A stretch of DNA of 64,000 bases from Roseiarcus sp963835885 (GTDB taxonomy: Bacteria > Pseudomonadota > Alphaproteobacteria > Rhizobiales > Beijerinckiaceae): contig CAWIHF010000015.1 of the NCBI GenBank assembly GCA_963835885.1, positions 372,001-436,000 on the forward strand. Direction: 5' to 3'. Of this stretch, positions 17,361 through 25,855 are shown piece by piece. Made by a program: the position numbers and the translations under genes. Below the pieces are notes generated by a model that was given only the letters and a program-made list of their open reading frames with translations, ran no database searches and was not told the DNA's origin. The number at the start of each line of letters is the position of its first letter. The stretch's first letter is position 1.

Positions 17361-19259
17361 ATGCTCAGATGGTCGATCGCCTCTGTCTGCATGGGGGGCG
17401 CGCTGGAAGGCAAGCTTGCCGCCGCCGCCAAGGCTGGCTTTCGCGCCTTCGAGCTTTTCGAGAGCGATCTGACCTTTTTCAACGGCAAGCCCCGTGACGC
17501 GAGGCAATTGGCGGCCGACCTCGGCCTCGAAATCGTGGCCCTGCAACCTTTCCGCGACTTCGAGGCGATGCCGGACCCGATGCGACGGCGCAATTTCGAG
17601 CGAGCCGCGCGCAAGCTCGAGCTGATGCACGACCTCGGCGCGCGGCTTTTGTGCCTCTGCTCCAACGTCTCGCCAGAGGCGATCGACGATGCCGGACAGG
17701 CCGCCGCAGATCTCGCGGAGCTCTCGGATCTTGCCCGCCAGCACGGCATGCGCATCGGCTACGAGGCGCTCGCCTGGGGCCGGCATGTCAAGGATTGGAC
17801 GGCCGCCTGGGAGATCGTGCGTGCGGCCGATCGCGACAATCTCGGCATCGTTCTCGACAGTTTTCACATCTGCGTCCGCGGCAATCCGATCGAGCCAATC
17901 GCCAGTCTCCCCGCCGAGCGGATCGCGCTGGTGCAGGTGGCCGACGCGCCGGCGCTGGCGATGGACCCCTTGTCGCTGAGCCGTCATTACCGCTGCTATC
18001 CCGGCCAGGGCGACTATCCGATCGTCGAATATCTCGACGCTGTGACGCGGTCGGGCTATCGCGGGCCGCTATCGCTGGAGATCTTCAACGACCAGTTCCG
18101 CGGAGCCTCCGCCGCGGCCATCGCGGTCGACGGCATGCGTTCGCTGCGGGCCGTGGGGGAGGCGCTCGCCGCCGAACGCGCCGCACGGGGCGACGCGCCG
18201 ATCGGCGACCTGGCGCCGCTCCCGCCGCCGCCGGTTGTCGAAGGCGCCGAATTCATCGAGTTCGCGGCGAGCGACGCCGACGCGAGCGAGCTTTTTGCGC
18301 TGATCGAAGGGCTCGGCTTCCATCGCGCGGGACACCATCGCTCGAAGGACGTCGATCTCTTCGCCCAGGGTGAGATCAACCTGGTTGTCAATCGCGAGCG
18401 CGAGGGCTTCGCGCATTCTTTTTCGCTGTTGCATGGCCCTTCGGTCTGCGCGCTGGCGCTCCGCGTCGACTCCACCGATAGGGCGCTCGAACGGGCGAGC
18501 GCTCTCGAGTGCCAAAGCTATGTCGGAAAGATCGGGCCGGGCGAAGCGACAGTGCCCGCGGTCGCAGGCGTCGAAGGCAGCCTCATTTATTTCGTCGGCG
18601 CGGACGACCGACGATGGCGCGACGATTTCGTGACCGAGCCGAACAAAACCGGCGAAGGCCGCCTGCGGGAGGTCGACCATCTTTCCAATGTCGTGCGTCG
18701 CGTCGAATTCTTGAGTTGGTCTCTCTTCTACCGCACCATTCTCGGACTTTTGCCGCAGCCGCAGGTCGAGATCGCCGATCCGCATGGCGCGTTCTTCAGC
18801 CGCTCGCTGCGCAGCCCCAACGGGGAATTGCGCATCGCTCTCAACATCGGCGAGGGCGGAGCCACCGGCGTGTCGCGGTTTCTCGAGGCCTTCGGCGGCG
18901 CCGGCTTCCAGCAGATCGCGCTTTCGACCGACGACATATTTTTCGCCGTCGAAGCCGCAAGAGCCAAAGGCGTCGGCTTTCTGCCCATTCCCGACAATTA
19001 CTACGACGATCTCGCGACCCGGTTCGAGATCGATCCCGGCCTTCTCGCGCGGATGCGCGCGCTCGGCGTGCTGTACGACCGGGTGAAGGACGGCGAGTTT
19101 TTTCACATCTACACCGAGACCTTCCAGGACCGCTTCTTCTTCGAGATCGTCGAGCGACACAATTACGACCTGTTCGGCGCCGCCAACACGCCCGTGCGGC
19201 TCGCCGCGCAGGCGAGCGCGGCGGAATCGGAAAAGCGCGCGGAGATCGAGTTTGACTAG
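17361..19259 (+). CDS. quiC: 3-Dehydroshikimate dehydratase, two-domain QuiC type
   Basis: A 632-residue fusion protein. Residues about 1-270 form a xylose-isomerase-like TIM barrel (IASVCMGGALEGKLAAAAKAGF, GYEALAWG, VLDSFHICVRG, LSLEIFNDQFRG with metal-binding Glu, Asp and His). Residues about 285-620 form a vicinal-oxygen-chelate domain resembling 4-hydroxyphenylpyruvate dioxygenase (FIEFAASDADASELFALIEG to YTETFQDRFFFEIVER). This architecture is characteristic of bacterial 3-dehydroshikimate dehydratases, which form protocatechuate. It is the first gene of the operon that continues into the lig genes, so its product feeds LigAB directly. Confidence 0.88.
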   Translation: MLRWSIASVCMGGALEGKLAAAAKAGFRAFELFESDLTFFNGKPRDARQLAADLGLEIVALQPFRDFEAMPDPMRRRNFERAARKLELMHDLGARLLCLCSNVSPEAIDDAGQAAADLAELSDLARQHGMRIGYEALAWGRHVKDWTAAWEIVRAADRDNLGIVLDSFHICVRGNPIEPIASLPAERIALVQVADAPALAMDPLSLSRHYRCYPGQGDYPIVEYLDAVTRSGYRGPLSLEIFNDQFRGASAAAIAVDGMRSLRAVGEALAAERAARGDAPIGDLAPLPPPPVVEGAEFIEFAASDADASELFALIEGLGFHRAGHHRSKDVDLFAQGEINLVVNREREGFAHSFSLLHGPSVCALALRVDSTDRALERASALECQSYVGKIGPGEATVPAVAGVEGSLIYFVGADDRRWRDDFVTEPNKTGEGRLREVDHLSNVVRRVEFLSWSLFYRTILGLLPQPQVEIADPHGAFFSRSLRSPNGELRIALNIGEGGATGVSRFLEAFGGAGFQQIALSTDDIFFAVEAARAKGVGFLPIPDNYYDDLATRFEIDPGLLARMRALGVLYDRVKDGEFFHIYTETFQDRFFFEIVERHNYDLFGAANTPVRLAAQASAAESEKRAEIEFD

Positions 19260-19318
19260 GCCTGCGGATCCCGCCCCGAGGAGCGGACCGTCCGGCGCAT
19301 TGCTGCGGACTTGACGGA

Positions 19319-20152
19319 ATGATGAACGGCGACACCAAAATCATCGCTCACGTCGGTTATCCGACGACGACGTTCAAGTCGCCCATGATCTACAATCCGT
19401 GGTTCGACAGCCGCGGGATCAATGCCGCTGTCGTGCCGCTTGGCGTGACCAGCGAAAACTTCAGCCGCGCCTTTCCGGAGATCTGCCGGTTCACCAATTT
19501 CCACGGCGCGCTGATCACCATGCCGCACAAAGTCTCAGTCATCGCTCTGCTCGACGAGGTCTCGACCTCAGTGAATGTCGCTGGCTCCTGCAACGCCGTG
19601 CGCCGCAATGAGTTCGGGCGACTGGTCGGCGACATGTTCGATGGCGAAGGCTTCGTTCGCGGAATGGCGCGCAACGGCCGTTCAATCAACGGCAAAACCC
19701 TGCTCGTGGTGGGCTCGGGCGGAGTGGGCTCCGCGATCGCGGCATCGGCGGCGGCGGCGGGCGCAGCCGAGATTGCGGTCTACGATGTGAACGCCCCGCC
19801 GATGGAGGCTCTGGCTGGGCGGCTCCGCCAGAACTACCCGCGCCTCAAGGTCTCTCTCGGATCGAACGATCCAGCCGGGTTCGACGTCGTGGTGAACGCT
19901 ACGCCGCTCGGCATGAAAGCCGGAGATCCGATGCCGCTCGACGTGTCGCAGCTGGCGCCCTCGACCTATGTCGCCGAGGTGGTGATGAAGCACGAGACGA
20001 CCGCTTTTCTGGCGGCGGCGCAGGCGCGCGGCTGCCCGACACAGATCGGGATCGAAATGCTCTTCGAGCAGATCCCCGCTTATCTGGAATTCTTCGGCTT
20101 TCCCGCAACGACGGCATCGGAGTTGAGAGCGGTCGCTCAGGTCGACTATTAG
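19319..20152 (+). CDS. Shikimate/quinate dehydrogenase
   Basis: A 277-residue AroE-family enzyme. The substrate-binding lysine is in GALITMPHK, the catalytic-region Asp in GDMFDGEGF, and the Rossmann loop in LLVVGSGGVGSAIAAS. The usual GxNTD stretch is altered to GDMFD, suggesting a catabolic paralogue rather than the biosynthetic AroE. It lies 59 bp after the dehydratase gene and 35 bp before the transporter gene. In this operon it most likely oxidises imported shikimate or quinate to the 3-dehydro compound. Confidence 0.85.
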   Translation: MMNGDTKIIAHVGYPTTTFKSPMIYNPWFDSRGINAAVVPLGVTSENFSRAFPEICRFTNFHGALITMPHKVSVIALLDEVSTSVNVAGSCNAVRRNEFGRLVGDMFDGEGFVRGMARNGRSINGKTLLVVGSGGVGSAIAASAAAAGAAEIAVYDVNAPPMEALAGRLRQNYPRLKVSLGSNDPAGFDVVVNATPLGMKAGDPMPLDVSQLAPSTYVAEVVMKHETTAFLAAAQARGCPTQIGIEMLFEQIPAYLEFFGFPATTASELRAVAQVDY

Positions 20153-20187
20153 AACGCTTAAAAAAGACAGACATGGGAGGAACGGAA

Positions 20188-21580
20188 ATGTCCGCGGCGC
20201 TGAACTCACGAACCCCAAGGACGGCACCAGAGCAAGGTCGCGGCCGCGAGCGGCTGGATCGGCTCGGCGCTCGAATACTACGACTTCTTCATCTATGCGA
20301 CGGCGGCGTCGCTCGTCTTTCCGCAAATTTTCTTTCCCTCGACCAACCCCACCGTCGCCATCGTCGCCTCTCTGGCGACTTACGGCGTGGGCTACATCGC
20401 AAGGCCGATCGGCGCGTTCGTGCTTGGGCACCTGGGCGATACTTACGGCCGCAGGAACGTGCTTTTGATCTGCCTCGTCCTGATGGGTCTCTCGACCACT
20501 GCGGTCGGACTGCTTCCGACCTATCCGCAGGTTGGAGTCTGGGCGCCGGTGCTGTTGGTGGTCCTGCGCCTGATCCAGGGTTTTGCGGTCGCCGGCGAGA
20601 TATCGGGGGCGAGCTCGATGATTCTCGAGCATGCTCCGTTCGGGCGGCGCGGCTATTTCGCGAGTTTCACCTTGCAAGGCGTGCAGGCCGGGCAAATCCT
20701 GGCGGCCGCGGTCTATTTGCCGCTGAGCTACGCGCTTTCGAACCAGGCTTTCGTGACTTGGGGATGGCGCGTTCCGTTCCTCCTCAGCGTTCTGGTTCTG
20801 GTCGCCGGCTATGTGATCCGGCGCGAGGTCGAGGAAACGCCCGCCTTCAGCGAAGAGCAAGCGCATCACGAACTTCCGAAGGCGCCGGTCCTGGACGCTT
20901 TGACCAACCATTGGCCGGATATGCTGCGGGTCGTCTGCATGTCGCTGATGAACGTCATTCCAGTGGTGGCGACCATCTTCGGCGCCGCCTACGCGGTGCA
21001 GCCGGGATACGGCGTCGGCATGGACAAGACCATCTACTTGTGGATTCCGGTCATCGGCAACATTGTGGCGGTCGTCGTGATCCCATTCGTCGGCGATTTT
21101 TCGGACAGGATCGGCCGCCGGCCGCCGATCATCGTCGGCTCGCTCGCGGCGGGCCTGCTGACGTTCGCTTATCTCTACGCCATCAGCATGAAGAGCGTGC
21201 CGCTCGCGTTTGTGATCTCGATCCTGATGTGGGGCATCGTGTATCAGGGATACAATGCGATATTCCCGAGCTTCTATCCTGAGCTGTTCCCGACCCGCGC
21301 CCGCGTCTCGGGCATGGCGATTGCGCAGAACATCGGGACGATGCTAACCGCTCTGCTGCCGGCGTTGTTTGCGACGGTCGCACCGCCAGGCTCGCACAAT
21401 GTGCCGGTGACGGTTGGAGCATTCGCCTTGGGCATCACGGCGATCGCGGCGATCGCGGCTTGGAGCGCGCGCGAGACGTTCCGCGTCCATCTCAATGATC
21501 TGGGCGAGTCCGGCGCGCCCGAAGTCGAAAAGGCCGAATACGATCGCCTGCGTCGGCAGAGTCTGGCGACCGCCGGCTAG
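20188..21580 (+). pseudogene. MFS transporter (MHS/shikimate type), frameshift near the start
   Basis: The start is ATG 20188 behind GGGAGGAACGGAA and encodes MSAALNSRT. The main frame, beginning HQSKVAAASGWIGSALEYYD, is one base out. From there about 450 residues read without a break: the MHS-family signature FFIYATAASLVFPQIFFP, the loop GHLGDTYGRR, GFAVAGEISGAS and about 12 membrane segments to 21580. One extra base in the CCCC run near 20213 explains the break. Restored, it would be the importer of shikimate, quinate or protocatechuate for this operon. It is either disrupted or a homopolymer sequencing error. Confidence 0.8.
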
Positions 21581-21648
21581 GTCTCCGAACCGGCCTCGCG
21601 AACCGTCGCGAGGCCCAGCCATACCGAACAATATTGGGGAGCCAGGAA

Positions 21649-22677
21649 TTGATCATCGACATCCACGGCCATTATACGACCGCCCCCAAGCAGCTGGAGG
21701 CCTGGCGCAACCAGCAGATCGCCGGCATCAAGGACCCGGCCGCCATGCCGAAGGTCGCCGATCTCAGGATCAGCGATGACGAACTGCGTGAGTCGATCGA
21801 AGCGAACCAGCTTCGGCTGATGAGGGAGCGCGGCGCGGACCTGACAATCTTTTCCCCGCGCGCCAGCTTCATGGCCCATCACATCGGCGACTTCGCCGTC
21901 AGTTCGACCTGGGCCTCGATCTGCAACGAGCTCTGTTTTCGCGTGTGGAAGCTCTTCCCCGACCATTTCATCGGCGCGGCGATGCTGCCGCAAAGCCCCG
22001 GCGTCGATCCGAAGACCTGCATTGCGGAGCTCGAGCGCTGCGTGGAGGAATACGGTTTCGTTGGGATCAACCTCAATCCCGATCCCTCCGGCGGCCACTG
22101 GACCAGCCCGCCGCTCACCGACCGACACTGGTATCCGATCTACGAGAAGATGGTCGAATACGACATCCCGGCGATGGTGCATGTCTCGACGAGCTGCAAC
22201 CCCTGCTTCCACACCACCGGCGCCCATTACATCAACGCCGATACGACCGCCGTGATGCAGTTCATTCAGGGCGACCTGTTCAAGGATTTCCCGACGCTGC
22301 GCTTCGTCGTTCCGCACGGCGGCGGCGCCGCGCCCTATCACTGGGGCCGCTACCGCGGCCTTGCGCAGGAGCTGAAAAAGCCGCTCCTCAAGGAGCACCT
22401 GCTCAAGAACGTGTTCTTCGACACCTGCGTCTATCATCAGCCGGGCGTCGATCTTCTGACCCGGGTGATCCCGGTCGACAACATCCTGTTCGCCAGCGAA
22501 ATGATCGGCGCGGTGCGCGGCATCGACCCGGAGACCGGCCATAACTACGACGACACCAAGCGCTACATCGAGGCGACGCTGAACCTGACGCCCGAGGAGC
22601 GCCACAAGGTTTATGAAGGCAACGCCCGCCGCGTCTATCCGCGCCTCGACCGGGCGCTGAAGGCTCAGGGCCGGTAG
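21649..22677 (+). CDS. ligJ: 4-Oxalomesaconate hydratase (LigJ, amidohydrolase family)
   Basis: A protein of about 342 residues of the amidohydrolase_2 family. It has the N-terminal metal motif DIHGHYTTAPK, then VHVSTSCNP, FVVPHGGGAAPYHWGR and ILFASEMIGAVRG. It hydrates 4-oxalomesaconate to 4-carboxy-4-hydroxy-2-oxoadipate in the protocatechuate 4,5-cleavage pathway. The start is the TTG at 21649, which gives the family N-terminus (IIDIHGHYT) and has GGGGAG 7 bp upstream. It follows the transporter gene by 69 bp and precedes ligK by 17 bp. Confidence 0.88.
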   Translation: MIIDIHGHYTTAPKQLEAWRNQQIAGIKDPAAMPKVADLRISDDELRESIEANQLRLMRERGADLTIFSPRASFMAHHIGDFAVSSTWASICNELCFRVWKLFPDHFIGAAMLPQSPGVDPKTCIAELERCVEEYGFVGINLNPDPSGGHWTSPPLTDRHWYPIYEKMVEYDIPAMVHVSTSCNPCFHTTGAHYINADTTAVMQFIQGDLFKDFPTLRFVVPHGGGAAPYHWGRYRGLAQELKKPLLKEHLLKNVFFDTCVYHQPGVDLLTRVIPVDNILFASEMIGAVRGIDPETGHNYDDTKRYIEATLNLTPEERHKVYEGNARRVYPRLDRALKAQGR

Positions 22678-22694
22678 GATAGGAGATGAAACCC

Positions 22695-23378
22695 ATGACC
22701 GAACTCGGCATCGTCCGACGCACCATCCAGCGCGCCGACCGCGCCGCCGTCGACGCGTTCGCGTCGCTCGGAGTGGCGACCGTGCATGAGGCGATGGGCC
22801 GCGTCGGCCTGATGAACCCCGCCATGCGGCCGATCTTCGCCGGCGCGCAGGTCTCCGGCACGGCGGTGACGGTCCTCCTGCATCCGGGCGACAACTGGAT
22901 GATGCATGTGGTCGCCGAGCAGATCCAGCCCGGCGACATCGTCGTCGCCGCCATCACCGCCGAATGCACCGACGGCTACTTCGGCGATCTGCTGGCGACC
23001 AGCTTCAAGGCGCGCGGCGCCCGGGCGCTCGTCATCGACGCGGGCGTGCGCGACGTGAAGACGCTGACCGAAATGGGCTTCCCGGTGTGGAGCAAGTGCG
23101 TCAGCGCCAAGGGCACGGTCAAGGCGACGCTCGGCTCGGTGAATATCCCGGTCGTCTGCGCCGGCGCGCTGGTCAATCCGGGCGACGCGATCGTCGCCGA
23201 CGACGACGGCGTCGTCGTGGTGCCGGCGGCCCGGGCCGAAAAGACCCTGGCCGCGGCCCAGGCGCGCGAAGCCAACGAGGGCGACAAGCGGGCGAAGCTC
23301 GCCTCGGGCGTACTCGGCCTCGACATGTACAAGATGCGCGAGCCGCTCGAAAAGGCCGGCCTGAAATACATCGACTGA
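22695..23378 (+). CDS. ligK: 4-Carboxy-4-hydroxy-2-oxoadipate aldolase/oxaloacetate decarboxylase
   Basis: About 227 residues of the RraA-like class II aldolase family. Conserved segments are GVATVHEAMGR, GTAVTVLLHPGDN, GDIVVAAITAECTDGYFGDLLATS and ARALVIDAGVRDVKTL. It cleaves the six-carbon tricarboxylate to pyruvate and oxaloacetate, the final step of protocatechuate 4,5-cleavage. The start is placed at ATG 22695, nine bases after AGGAG; an ATG at 22686 abuts that site and is less likely. Confidence 0.9.
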   Translation: MTELGIVRRTIQRADRAAVDAFASLGVATVHEAMGRVGLMNPAMRPIFAGAQVSGTAVTVLLHPGDNWMMHVVAEQIQPGDIVVAAITAECTDGYFGDLLATSFKARGARALVIDAGVRDVKTLTEMGFPVWSKCVSAKGTVKATLGSVNIPVVCAGALVNPGDAIVADDDGVVVVPAARAEKTLAAAQAREANEGDKRAKLASGVLGLDMYKMREPLEKAGLKYID

Positions 23379-23386
23379 GGATGGCC

Positions 23387-24340
23387 ATGACAACGACCGG
23401 GACAGGGCGGCCGGTGAGCGGCCCATTCGAGAAGACCAAAGGCTGGCTCGACTGGTATGACGGGCCGAGCAAGCCGGACTTCCGCCCGCCGCCCGGCGCC
23501 GTCGACTCGCATTGCCATGTGTTTGGCCCGGGAGCGGAATTCCCCTATGCGCCCGAGCGCAAATATACCCCCTGCGACGCGAGCAAGGCTGAGCTTTTCG
23601 CGTTGCGCGACTGGCTCGGCTTCTCGCGCAACGTCGTCGTGCAGGCGACCTGCCACGGCGCCGACAACCGCGCGATGGTCGACGCGTGCCTCGCCAGCAA
23701 CGGCAGGGCGCGCGGCGTCGCAACGGTGCGGCGCAGCGTAACGGAGGCGGAGCTGCAGAGCCTGCATGATGCGGGCGTCCGCGGCGTGCGCTTCAATTTC
23801 GTCAAACGCCTCGTCGATTTCACGCCGAAGGACGAGCTGATGGAGATCGCCGGGCGCATCGCCCGGCTCGGCTGGCACGTCGTCATCTATTTCGAGGCGG
23901 TCGACCTGCCCGAGCTGCGCGATTTCTTCACCGCGCTGCCGACCACGATCGTGGTCGACCACATGGGCCGCCCCGACGTCACCAAGCCGGTCGACGGGCC
24001 CGAGTTCGCGCTCTTCCTCGAGTTCATGCGCCGGAACGACAATGTCTGGGCCAAGGTCTCGGGGGCCGAGCGCCTGTCGGTCTCCGGGCCGCCGGCGCTG
24101 AACGGGGAGCGCAATCCCTATCGCGACTTCGTCCCCTTCGCGCGCAGGGTCGTCGAGGAGTTTCCCGACCGCGTGATCTGGGGCACCGACTGGCCGCACC
24201 CGAATCTCAAGGACCACATGCCCGACGACGGCCTGCTGGTCGACATCCTGCCGCATATCGCGACGACGGCCGAGCTGCAGCAAAAGCTGCTCGTCGACAA
24301 TCCGATGCGGCTCTACTGGCCCGAAGAACGGAGGAACTGA
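23387..24340 (+). CDS. ligI: 2-Pyrone-4,6-dicarboxylate lactonase
   Basis: A protein of about 317 residues of the amidohydrolase_2 family. It has the HxH-like motif VDSHCHVFGPG, KYTPCDASKAEL, QATCHGADNRAMVDAC, VVDHMGRPDV and WGTDWPHPN. It opens the pyrone ring of 2-pyrone-4,6-dicarboxylate to give 4-oxalomesaconate. The ATG at 23387 is six bases after GAGG and is preferred to the ATG at 23381. Its stop overlaps the ligA start by one base (TGATG), indicating coupled translation. Confidence 0.92.
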   Translation: MTTTGTGRPVSGPFEKTKGWLDWYDGPSKPDFRPPPGAVDSHCHVFGPGAEFPYAPERKYTPCDASKAELFALRDWLGFSRNVVVQATCHGADNRAMVDACLASNGRARGVATVRRSVTEAELQSLHDAGVRGVRFNFVKRLVDFTPKDELMEIAGRIARLGWHVVIYFEAVDLPELRDFFTALPTTIVVDHMGRPDVTKPVDGPEFALFLEFMRRNDNVWAKVSGAERLSVSGPPALNGERNPYRDFVPFARRVVEEFPDRVIWGTDWPHPNLKDHMPDDGLLVDILPHIATTAELQQKLLVDNPMRLYWPEERRN

Positions 24341-24753
24341 TGTCCCTGGACAAGGAGTTCAAGGAAATACCCGGCACGATCATCTTCGATGCCGAGCAAT
24401 CGCGCAAAGGCTACTGGCTCAACCAGTTCTGCATGTCGCTGATGAAGGCGGAGAACCGCGCGAAGTTCAAGGCGAACGAGCGCGCCTATCTCGACGAATG
24501 GAAGATGACGGAGGAACAGAAGCAGGCGGTGCTCGACCGTGACCTCAACCGCATGATGGCGCTCGGCGGCAACATCTACTTCCTGTCGAAGATCGGCGCG
24601 ACCGACGGCAAGAGCTTCCAGCAGATGGCCGGCTCGATGACCGGCATGAGCGAGCAGGAATACCGCGACATGATGGTCAAGGGCGGCCGAAAGATCGAAG
24701 GCAACCGCAAGATCGGCGAGGACGGCGACGCTCAGCGTCCCCAGAAAGACTGA
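24340..24753 (+). CDS. ligA: Protocatechuate 4,5-dioxygenase alpha subunit
   Basis: A 137-residue small subunit of the type II extradiol dioxygenase. Its all-helical LigA fold is recognised by KGYWLNQFCMSLMKAENRAKF, AVLDRDLNRMMALGGNIYFLSKI and FQQMAGSMTGMS. It caps the active site of the beta subunit encoded 38 bp downstream; together they cleave protocatechuate between C4 and C5. The length and pairing are typical. Confidence 0.93.
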   Translation: MSLDKEFKEIPGTIIFDAEQSRKGYWLNQFCMSLMKAENRAKFKANERAYLDEWKMTEEQKQAVLDRDLNRMMALGGNIYFLSKIGATDGKSFQQMAGSMTGMSEQEYRDMMVKGGRKIEGNRKIGEDGDAQRPQKD

Positions 24754-24791
24754 CGGTTTCTCGACCTCTCACCGGCAAAGGACTTTCGAGC

Positions 24792-25649
24792 ATGGCCCGC
24801 ATCACCGCCTCCCTCTATACATCGCACATTCCCGCCGTCGGCGCGGCCTTCGACCTCGGCAAGACGAAGGAGGACTACTGGAAGCCGGTGTTCGCCGGAT
24901 ACGACTTCGACAAGGAATGGGTGAAGACGCACAAGCCCGACGTGATCTTCCTCGTCTACAACGATCACGCCACCGCCTTCAGCCTCCAGATGATCCCCAC
25001 TTTCGCGATCATGACCGGCCCCGAATTCAATCCGGCGGACGAAGGCTATGGCGCGCGCCCGGTGCCGAAGGTGATCGGCGATCCGGAGCTCGCCTCGTAC
25101 ATCGCCTCGGAGGTGATCCAGCAGGATTTCGACCTCACCATGGTCAACGAGATCGACGTCGATCACGGCCTCACGGTGCCGCTGAGCTGCGTTTTCGGCC
25201 AAGTCGACGCATGGCCGTGCAAGATCATCCCCTTCGCCGTCAACGTCGTGCAGCACCCCGTACCCTCGGGGGCGCGCTGCTTCGCGCTTGGCCAGGCGAT
25301 CGGCAAGGCGATCAGGAGCTACCCCGAGGATCTCAACGTCCATATCTGGGGCACCGGCGGCATGAGCCATCAGCTTCAGGGGCCGCGCGCCGGCCTGATC
25401 AATCGGGAGTGGGACAATAAGTTCCTCGACCGGTTGATCGACGACCCCAAGGGCCTCGCGCAGATGCCGAACATCGAATACGTCCGCGAGGCGGGTTCGG
25501 AAGGCATCGAACTCGTGATGTGGCTGATCGCCCGCGGCGCGATGTCGGACGTCGTCGGCGGCCCGAAGCCGAAGGTGGCGCACCGCTTCTATCACGTTCC
25601 GGCGTCGAACACCGCCGTCGGCCATCTCATTCTGGAGAATGCGGCGTAG
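24792..25649 (+). CDS. ligB: Protocatechuate 4,5-dioxygenase beta subunit
   Basis: A 285-residue catalytic subunit with non-haem Fe(II). The iron ligands expected in LigB are visible in ITASLYTSHIPAVG (His) and VNEIDVDHGLTVPL (His/Glu region); the catalytic-base region is WGTGGMSHQLQGPRAG. It produces 4-carboxy-2-hydroxymuconate-6-semialdehyde, the substrate of the ligC product encoded 206 bp downstream. A REP-like palindrome separates the two genes. Confidence 0.93.
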   Translation: MARITASLYTSHIPAVGAAFDLGKTKEDYWKPVFAGYDFDKEWVKTHKPDVIFLVYNDHATAFSLQMIPTFAIMTGPEFNPADEGYGARPVPKVIGDPELASYIASEVIQQDFDLTMVNEIDVDHGLTVPLSCVFGQVDAWPCKIIPFAVNVVQHPVPSGARCFALGQAIGKAIRSYPEDLNVHIWGTGGMSHQLQGPRAGLINREWDNKFLDRLIDDPKGLAQMPNIEYVREAGSEGIELVMWLIARGAMSDVVGGPKPKVAHRFYHVPASNTAVGHLILENAA

Positions 25650-25680
25650 CGCCTCATGATTTATTGCCGGATCGACCTGC

Positions 25681-25828
25681 CCTCACCCCGGCCCTCTCCC
25701 GCAAGCAGGAGAGGGGGCGCGCGTTCCCTTCTCCCGCATAGCCCGTCGAGAGACGGGCGTCTTTCGACGCCCTATGCGGGGAGAAGGTGGCCGGCGTCAG
25801 CCGGCCGGATGAGGGCCTGCGCCGCAAT
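25681..25828. repeat. REP-like palindromic element between ligB and ligC
   Basis: The stretch contains CCTCTCCCGCAAGCAGGAGAGG, a nested hairpin around CGTCGAGAGACGGGCGTC, and GGGGAGAAGGTGGCCGGCG followed by CAGCCGGCCGGATGAGGGC. Its outer sequence matches the element at 36163-36255 almost exactly, but carries an extra internal hairpin. It lies within 30 bp of the ligC start. Confidence 0.7.
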
Positions 25829-25855
25829 CTCTCTTTACAGCTTCGGAGAGCCTCA

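Noticed and set aside
20173..21282. 369-codon plus-strand frame starting MGGTEMS
   Set aside because: Only its first codons coincide with the transporter start; the remainder is an Arg-rich shadow of the MFS frame.
22976..24283. Minus-strand open frame of 435 codons
   Set aside because: It is antisense to ligK and ligI and has no family features.
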